This document shows, piece by piece, positions 6,644-10,508 of a stretch of DNA of 10,508 nucleotides. Within the stretch, counting starts at the first letter, position 1, and every line of letters begins with the position of its first letter. The notes below the pieces were generated by a model. The model was given only the letters and a program-made list of their open reading frames with translations. It was not told where the DNA came from and did not search any database. The DNA is from Desulfobulbus sp. (GTDB lineage: Bacteria; Desulfobacterota; Desulfobulbia; Desulfobulbales; Desulfobulbaceae): the NCBI GenBank assembly GCA_030602145.1, contig JAUWAH010000041.1, positions 1 to 10,508 on the forward strand, in the 5' to 3' direction. The position numbers and the translations under genes were made by a program.

Positions 6644-7519
6644 ATGGCAGTCAGTTCGATTGAAGAAGTTGTAGAGGATATCAAAGCCGGCAAGATGGTC
6701 ATTCTGGTCGATGACGAAGACCGGGAGAACGAAGGTGACCTGTGCATGGCGGCCGAGCTGGTGACCCCCGAGGCCATCAACTTCATGGCCACGTACGGCC
6801 GTGGCCTCATTTGCCTGGCCATGAGTCCCGATATTATCGATCAGTTGGGGTTGCCGATGATGGTCCCCAACAATCAGTCGCCATTCGGCACCGGATTCAC
6901 CATCAGCATTGAAGCCCGAACCGGGGTCAGCACCGGCATCTCGGCGGCGGATCGTGCCCGGACCATCGAGGCGGCCGTGCATCCCAAGGCCACCCCCCGG
7001 GACATCATCAGCCCCGGTCACATCTTTCCCCTTCGGGCCCGGGGCGGCGGCGTGCTGGTCCGTACCGGCCAGACCGAGGGTTCGGTGGACCTGGCCCGTA
7101 TCGCCGGGCTGCGCACTGCTGGGATCATCTGTGAAATCATGAACGACGACGGCACCATGGCCCGGATGCCCGACCTCGAGGTCTTTGCCGAAAAACACGG
7201 CCTGAAAATCGCCACCATCGCCGATCTGGTCGCTTACCGTCTCCGCAAGGACGTCCTGGTGCGGCGTGCCGCCGAGGCGCGTCTGCCGACCTATCATGCT
7301 GGAGAGTTCCGCCTGATCGCCTATCAAAATGACGTTGACAAGCAGGAGCATGTGGCGCTGGTCAAGGGCGAGATCAATCCCGAGGAACCGGTGATGGTCC
7401 GGGTCCACTCCGAGTGTCTGACCGGTGACATTTTCGGTTCGGCCCGTTGCGATTGCGGCTCGCAGCTGCATGCGGCCATGCGCATGGTCGATCAGGAAGG
7501 CCAGGGGGGTGTGCTCTAG
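6644..7519 (+). CDS. ribBA: RibBA N-terminal part: 3,4-DHBP synthase plus first half of GTP cyclohydrolase II, ended by in-frame TAG
   Basis: The first 291 residues of a bifunctional RibBA. The 3,4-dihydroxy-2-butanone-4-phosphate synthase domain (1 to about 203) is complete: DDEDRENEGD (23-32), TYGRGLIC (50-57), GVSTGISAADRA (94-105), GHIFPLRARGGG (125-136) and EGSVDLARIAG (145-155). It should make the four-carbon unit from ribulose 5-phosphate. The GTP cyclohydrolase II domain then begins and includes the GTP/zinc region RVHSECLTGD with zinc ligands Cys258, Cys269 and Cys271. The frame stops at TAG 7517-7519, at the position of E. coli RibA Tyr88, in the middle of this domain. The start ATG has AGAGG 6 bases upstream. 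A 97-base gap after ribE holds a GCCGG/CCGGC hairpin (6572-6587) and a T run, but no recognisable FMN riboswitch. Confidence 0.93.
   Translation: MAVSSIEEVVEDIKAGKMVILVDDEDRENEGDLCMAAELVTPEAINFMATYGRGLICLAMSPDIIDQLGLPMMVPNNQSPFGTGFTISIEARTGVSTGISAADRARTIEAAVHPKATPRDIISPGHIFPLRARGGGVLVRTGQTEGSVDLARIAGLRTAGIICEIMNDDGTMARMPDLEVFAEKHGLKIATIADLVAYRLRKDVLVRRAAEARLPTYHAGEFRLIAYQNDVDKQEHVALVKGEINPEEPVMVRVHSECLTGDIFGSARCDCGSQLHAAMRMVDQEGQGGVL
7517..7519 (+). other. In-frame amber codon interrupting ribBA
   Basis: Reading [18 protein letters not shown] against the family pattern (E. coli GILLYHRQEGRNIGL), the TAG takes the place of the conserved Tyr88 with no gain or loss of residues. TAC to TAG is a single base change. 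The ATG for the downstream frame is the very next codon. The reading frame is otherwise uninterrupted on both sides. Confidence 0.9.
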
Positions 7520-7888
7520 ATGCGTCAGGAAGGCCGCGGCATAGGCCTGATCAACAAGTTGAAGGCCTACACGCTGCAGGACAACGACGGCTTGGATACG
7601 GTCGAGGCCAATATCCGCCTCGGGTTCAAGCCCGATCTGCGCGATTACGGCATCGGTGCCCAGATCCTCCGTGATCTGGGGGTACGAAAGATGCGGCTTC
7701 TGACCAACAATCCCAAGAAGATAATAGGGTTGGAGGGATACGGGCTCGAGGTGGTAGACCGGTTGCCCATTGAGATACCCGGAGAGGACGAGAATAAACA
7801 ATATTTGCGTACCAAGCGCGACAAGATGGGGCACATCCTGGAATTGTACGGCGACCTGCCGATGGGATGCGTTACCCGGGATCCTTGA
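7520..7888 (+). CDS. ribBA: RibBA C-terminal part: second half of GTP cyclohydrolase II
   Basis: A 122-aa frame, in phase with the preceding one, that carries the rest of the GTP cyclohydrolase II domain. It has RQEGR (2-6, GTP contact in E. coli RibA), KLKAY (14-18, matching catalytic-region Tyr105), TVEAN, the active-site pair Asp39/Arg41 (matching E. coli Asp126/Arg128) and LLTNNPKK (60-67). It ends with a normal tail after MGHILELYG. Alone it lacks the zinc site, so it cannot be an enzyme by itself. Its ATG abuts the TAG; the G-rich stretch before it is a poor Shine-Dalgarno, so expression would need termination-reinitiation or amber read-through. [13 protein letters not shown] is one residue longer than the E. 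coli and Bacillus versions as I recall them. The two parts plus the stop codon total 414 codons, normal for RibBA. Confidence 0.88.
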   Translation: MRQEGRGIGLINKLKAYTLQDNDGLDTVEANIRLGFKPDLRDYGIGAQILRDLGVRKMRLLTNNPKKIIGLEGYGLEVVDRLPIEIPGEDENKQYLRTKRDKMGHILELYGDLPMGCVTRDP

Positions 7889-7908
7889 ATACCAAGCAAA
7901 GGACGAAC

Positions 7909-8376
7909 ATGGCACTTTATCTGGAAGGACACTTACAGGGAGCAGGGCGAAAAATCGGTATTGTCGTAGCCCGGTTCAACTCCTTCATTGGGGAAAGACT
8001 GCTGGAAGGGGCGATCGATTCGCTGGTGCGCTCCGGTGTCAGCGGTGATGACATTGTGGTCGCCCGGGTCCCCGGCGCCTTTGAAATTCCTCTGGTCGCC
8101 CAGAAGATGGCCCGCTCGGGAAAGCATGATGCGGTGATCTGCCTGGGTGCCGTTATTCGCGGCGCTACCCCGCATTTTGATTATGTGGCCGGCGAGGTGG
8201 CCAAGGGAACGGCCCAGGTGATGCTTGACAGCGGTGTTCCGGTCCTGTTCGGCGTCCTGACCACCGAAACCATTGAACAGGCGATTGAACGGGCCGGCAC
8301 CAAGGCCGGCAACAAGGGATCGGATGTGGCAATCGCCGCCCTTGAGATGATCAATCTCCTCGATGTGATCGGTTGA
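7909..8376 (+). CDS. ribH: 6,7-dimethyl-8-ribityllumazine synthase
   Basis: Condenses the four-carbon DHBP from RibB with the pyrimidine from the GTP branch to give lumazine, the substrate of RibE. The protein of 155 aa has the family pattern throughout: [14 protein letters not shown] (22-35), VPGAFEIP (54-61), [19 protein letters not shown] (78-96) with the proposed catalytic His89, [10 protein letters not shown] (111-120) and [10 protein letters not shown] (132-141). ATG 7909 is chosen because AAGGA lies 5 bases upstream and the length then matches the family; the frame is also open from ATG 7867 inside the ribBA end, but that start would add 14 unlikely residues. It starts 20 bases after the ribBA stop. 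Lumazine synthases normally assemble as pentamers or 60-subunit shells. Confidence 0.97.
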   Translation: MALYLEGHLQGAGRKIGIVVARFNSFIGERLLEGAIDSLVRSGVSGDDIVVARVPGAFEIPLVAQKMARSGKHDAVICLGAVIRGATPHFDYVAGEVAKGTAQVMLDSGVPVLFGVLTTETIEQAIERAGTKAGNKGSDVAIAALEMINLLDVIG

Positions 8377-8432
8377 GGTCTCGCCCCTCGTGATGTTGGC
8401 AGTGCATTGTTTGGATCATCAAGGCGGGTGCC

Positions 8433-8855
8433 ATGGGATTGCGTCGTAAGTCGCGCGAGGTTGCCCTGCAGTTTCTGTTCAGCCACGACTTTCAGGAACG
8501 CGGGGAAGTTGCCGTATCGTTGCAACAGGATCTGGACCTGTTCTGCTCGAGTTTCGAGGTCGGGCAGAAAGCCATACCCTATGGCCGGGTTTTGATTGAG
8601 GGCATCTGTGGTCATTTGGATGAAATCGACCGATTGCTGGCCGAGCACTCCCACAATTGGCGCGTGGAGCGCATGTCGTCCGTGGATCGCAATATATTGC
8701 GTATCGCCGTGTTCGAGTTGCGCTACGGTGAAGAAGTGCCGCCCCAGGTGATCATCAACGAAGCCCTGGAAATCGCCAAGAGATATTCAATCAGCGATTC
8801 GGTGGCCTTCATCAACGGCATCCTTGACGCCGTTCAGGCCGGTAGTCCCGGTTAA
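8433..8855 (+). CDS. nusB: Transcription antitermination factor NusB
   Basis: RNA-binding partner of NusE (S10) that helps assemble the antitermination complex at boxA of rRNA operons. The 140-aa all-helical protein shows the family landmarks: RRKSREVALQFLF at the N-terminus (4-16), NWRVERMSSVDRNILRIAVFE (75-95) and PQVIINEALEIAKRY (104-118), then FINGILDAV (126-134). The ATG is preceded by AAGG 8 bases upstream. It follows ribH by 56 bases with no terminator; the ribH-nusB pairing is widespread in bacteria, so co-transcription is likely. Nothing unusual is seen in the protein. Confidence 0.96.
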   Translation: MGLRRKSREVALQFLFSHDFQERGEVAVSLQQDLDLFCSSFEVGQKAIPYGRVLIEGICGHLDEIDRLLAEHSHNWRVERMSSVDRNILRIAVFELRYGEEVPPQVIINEALEIAKRYSISDSVAFINGILDAVQAGSPG

Positions 8856-8886
8856 ACAAGCTGTCCCGGCCCGGCTCCTTCATGAC

Positions 8887-9115
8887 AAGGTGTTGGTTCC
8901 GGAGGTGGTTTTATGCCGGCAGGAAGCCAGCCCTTTGATTGTTCTTCGTTCTGGCCGGCCAACTTGGTTCAGTCATGCCGGTGGCTTTCCCGTCCGCCCT
9001 CCGATGCAGCTGGGTTTCCGCTTCGGGGGGCGTACTTGGCCACCTCCCTCATCGCACCCGACAGGTTTTGTCCCTGAGCAAACAGAGGGTGGAAAGCCCT
9101 CAGTTCTGGCACCTT
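8887..9115 (-). ncRNA. Candidate structured RNA in the nusB-ftsK gap, possibly a stand-alone HEARO/omega-RNA-like element
   Basis: This fills most of the 321-base gap between nusB and ftsK. Complementary segments nest cleanly. The outer stem is 8887-8892 with 9110-9115. The main stem is 8983-8990 (GGCTTTCC) with 9091-9098 (GGAAAGCC), extended by 8996-9001 with 9085-9090 across a one-sided 5-base bulge. An arm at 9002-9006 with 9050-9054 begins directly after it. Further hairpins lie at 9060-9063/9069-9072 and 8915-8920/8926-8931. Wobble pairs give mixed evidence on strand. On the minus strand, stretches such as GGACGGGAAAGCCACCGGC and GGTGGCCAAGTACGCC remind me of HEARO (omega-RNA) elements of IscB transposons, but this is recollection and no IscB gene is in view. 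Three or more frames are open here, which explains several spurious short frames. Confidence 0.33.
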
Positions 9116-9176
9116 TTCTGACGTCCGTACTAGCGAACCGTGATCGGATGTTCCCGAATTTCTTCATGAATCTGGC

Positions 9177-10508
9177 ATGCATGTGACATCGACAAGGTCG
9201 TCGGTGGGTTGGCGACGGGAAGCGGCGACACTGTTGCTGCTTTTTCTCACTCTGTTTCTCCTCGCGGCGCTGGGCAGCTATCTCCTGCCGCTCCTTGGCC
9301 CGGAGCCCGTCCGTCAGCAGCCCGCGGCCAATTGGTGCGGATCGCTTGGTTTTCATGCGGCGCACTATCTTTTTTCCTTTCTCGGTCTGATAGCTTTTTT
9401 CCCCATTGTTTTGCTGGCATACATCACGGGAGCAACCTTGTTCTCCCGTTCGAACCCCCGTTCCCTGCCCGCCATTGTTGTTGGCTTGTCCGGTCTCATG
9501 TTCAGCTCATCGGGCTTGTTTGGCGCGGTCGATCACCTGCTCGTCCCCGCCGACCTGGTCTCTCCGGGCGGGTACCTTGGCGGTCTGGTCTGGCACCTGC
9601 TGAGCGGTGTGATCGGCCAGGCTGGTTCAGTCCTTGTCCTGCTGCTGGTGCTGATTCTATCGCTCATGGCCTCGGCGCGTTTCTCTCCGTTTGCCTTTCT
9701 TTTTCATCAACCCCGGACAGTTGGAACGGATGTGAACGACCTCGCCCCCGGCAACGATTCCGAATCGGCTGAGCCGTCGAACGCCTTGGCGCCACGCCGG
9801 ACCCGGCAGACAACGAAGCCCTTGCAGCGTCGCGAGGAGACGCACACCGTTCCGGCGGTGCATGAACCCCGGTTGAAGGAGCCGGTAGCCCCGGGCCGCA
9901 AACAGGCGGTCCAGACGTCAAACGAGCAGGGAGCATATCAACTCCCACCACTTTCCCTGCTCGAACAGAACAAGGGCTCAAACATCGAACTGAGCCGGGA
10001 ACATTATTATGAGGTCAGCGCCACCCTGACCTCCAAACTCCAGGACTTCGGTGTCCAGGGAACGGTGGCCGGGATTTCGCCAGGCCCGGTGGTCACGACC
10101 TATGAATTTTCTCCCGCTCCGGGGGTGAAGATCAACCGCATTGTCACTCTGGCTGACGATCTGGCCATGGTCCTCAAGGTGGACCGGGTCCGCATCGTCG
10201 GCTCCATTCCAGGCAAGGCGGCCATCGGTATCGAGATTCCCAATCCGGTTCGTCAAACCGTTTTCCTGCATGATATTCTGATCGCTTCCGAGTACCAGGA
10301 GTCGTCCTCGGTGCTTAGCCTTGCACTGGGTCTGGATGTCATCGGCCGACCGGTGGTGACCAATCTTGCCCGCATGCCGCACCTGCTTATTGCAGGAGCC
10401 ACAGGCGCCGGCAAGTCGGTGGCCATCAACGCCTTCATCGCCTCGATCCTCTTCAAGGCCACCCCAGAGGAAGTCCGATTGCTGATGATCGATCCGAAAA
10501 GGATCGAA
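9177..10508 (+). CDS. ftsK: DNA translocase FtsK/SpoIIIE, 5' part (cut by window end)
   Basis: Membrane-anchored ATP-driven motor that pumps chromosome DNA through the division septum and aids dimer resolution. The frame is open to the last base (444 codons). The N-terminal region has four hydrophobic segments typical of the FtsK membrane domain: about residues 18-41, 60-86, 98-120 and 144-170. A short Pro/Gln/Arg-rich linker (about 175-265) follows, much shorter than in E. coli FtsK and more SpoIIIE-like. The alpha/beta motor region then begins (SREHYYEVSATLTSKLQDFG). Walker A is GATGAGKS (407-414), with Ala where Ser is usual but the motif intact; MIDPKRIE is the last stretch seen. ATG 9177 lacks a Shine-Dalgarno; GTG 9204, with AAGG 6 bases upstream, is a serious alternative and leaves the first membrane segment intact. 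Confidence 0.94.
   Translation, partial: MHVTSTRSSVGWRREAATLLLLFLTLFLLAALGSYLLPLLGPEPVRQQPAANWCGSLGFHAAHYLFSFLGLIAFFPIVLLAYITGATLFSRSNPRSLPAIVVGLSGLMFSSSGLFGAVDHLLVPADLVSPGGYLGGLVWHLLSGVIGQAGSVLVLLLVLILSLMASARFSPFAFLFHQPRTVGTDVNDLAPGNDSESAEPSNALAPRRTRQTTKPLQRREETHTVPAVHEPRLKEPVAPGRKQAVQTSNEQGAYQLPPLSLLEQNKGSNIELSREHYYEVSATLTSKLQDFGVQGTVAGISPGPVVTTYEFSPAPGVKINRIVTLADDLAMVLKVDRVRIVGSIPGKAAIGIEIPNPVRQTVFLHDILIASEYQESSSVLSLALGLDVIGRPVVTNLARMPHLLIAGATGAGKSVAINAFIASILFKATPEEVRLLMIDPKRIE

Noticed and set aside
6509..7915. A 468-aa minus-strand frame opposite ribBA
   Set aside because: It is antisense to a well-conserved enzyme; long antisense frames are common opposite GC-rich genes with biased third positions.
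8971..9030. c-di-GMP-I (GEMM) riboswitch on the minus strand, from GGAAACC and GGACGGGAAAGCC stretches
   Set aside because: The spacing and key bases differ (ACGGGAAAGCC rather than ACGCAAAGCC), and no minus-strand gene follows for it to control.
8913..9077. A 54-aa + strand frame with a very good ribosome site (GGAGG, 7 bases before ATG)
   Set aside because: It lies wholly inside the candidate structured RNA, where most frames are open by composition. The sequence is not recognised and has no domain pattern. It could still be a small protein or leader peptide, so conservation of the frame in relatives would be worth testing.
8824..9186. A 120-aa + strand frame crossing from nusB to the ftsK start
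   Set aside because: It starts at TTG inside nusB without a ribosome site and overlaps the structured region. The openness is explained by scarce stop codons there.
8973..9365. A 130-aa minus-strand frame antisense to the ftsK membrane region and the gap
   Set aside because: It is antisense to clearly coding ftsK sequence and rich in Arg, Lys and Pro, as expected for a shadow of the opposite strand.

Overview
The window looks like the edge of an integrated mobile element next to a conserved chromosomal block. The likely host is a Desulfobacterota (deltaproteobacterial) bacterium, perhaps of the Desulfobulbales. This rests on the ribF / TPR / HEAT / TPR / ribE / ribBA / ribH / nusB / ftsK order, the moderately GC-rich core coding sequence, and a repressor type common in that group. 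It is an inference from gene content, not a computed placement.

Layout. (1) Positions 1 to about 1971 are AT-richer and hold one end of an integrative element: a phage-repressor-like helix-turn-helix gene (+) and a complete tyrosine integrase gene (-), converging with a 10-base gap. The integrase faces away from tRNA-Leu(CAG) (1972-2058, -), the probable attachment site. A perfect 13-bp stem terminator sits between tRNA and integrase, and the tRNA has its own near-consensus promoter. (2) 2059-2413 is a non-coding gap with small hairpins leading to ribF. (3) 3398-8855 reads as a mostly tightly packed + strand gene run: a TPR protein, a zinc-ribbon/HEAT-repeat protein, a second TPR protein, then riboflavin synthase (ribE), 3,4-DHBP synthase/GTP cyclohydrolase II (ribBA), lumazine synthase (ribH) and nusB. 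(4) A 321-base gap with strong nested complementarity (candidate structured RNA). (5) The 5' two-thirds or so of an ftsK/spoIIIE translocase gene, cut by the window end just after Walker A.

Together the rib genes cover both branches of riboflavin synthesis except the RibD deaminase/reductase, which is not here. RibF converts riboflavin to FMN and FAD.

Two points deserve attention. First, ribBA is interrupted by an in-frame TAG exactly where the family has a conserved tyrosine in GTP cyclohydrolase II. An ATG follows the TAG directly, so the gene reads as two abutting frames. Second, the nusB-ftsK gap can fold into a closed, multi-branched structure of about 230 nt. I suspect, but cannot prove, a stand-alone HEARO/omega-RNA-type element. 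No CRISPR array, FMN riboswitch or rRNA was seen.
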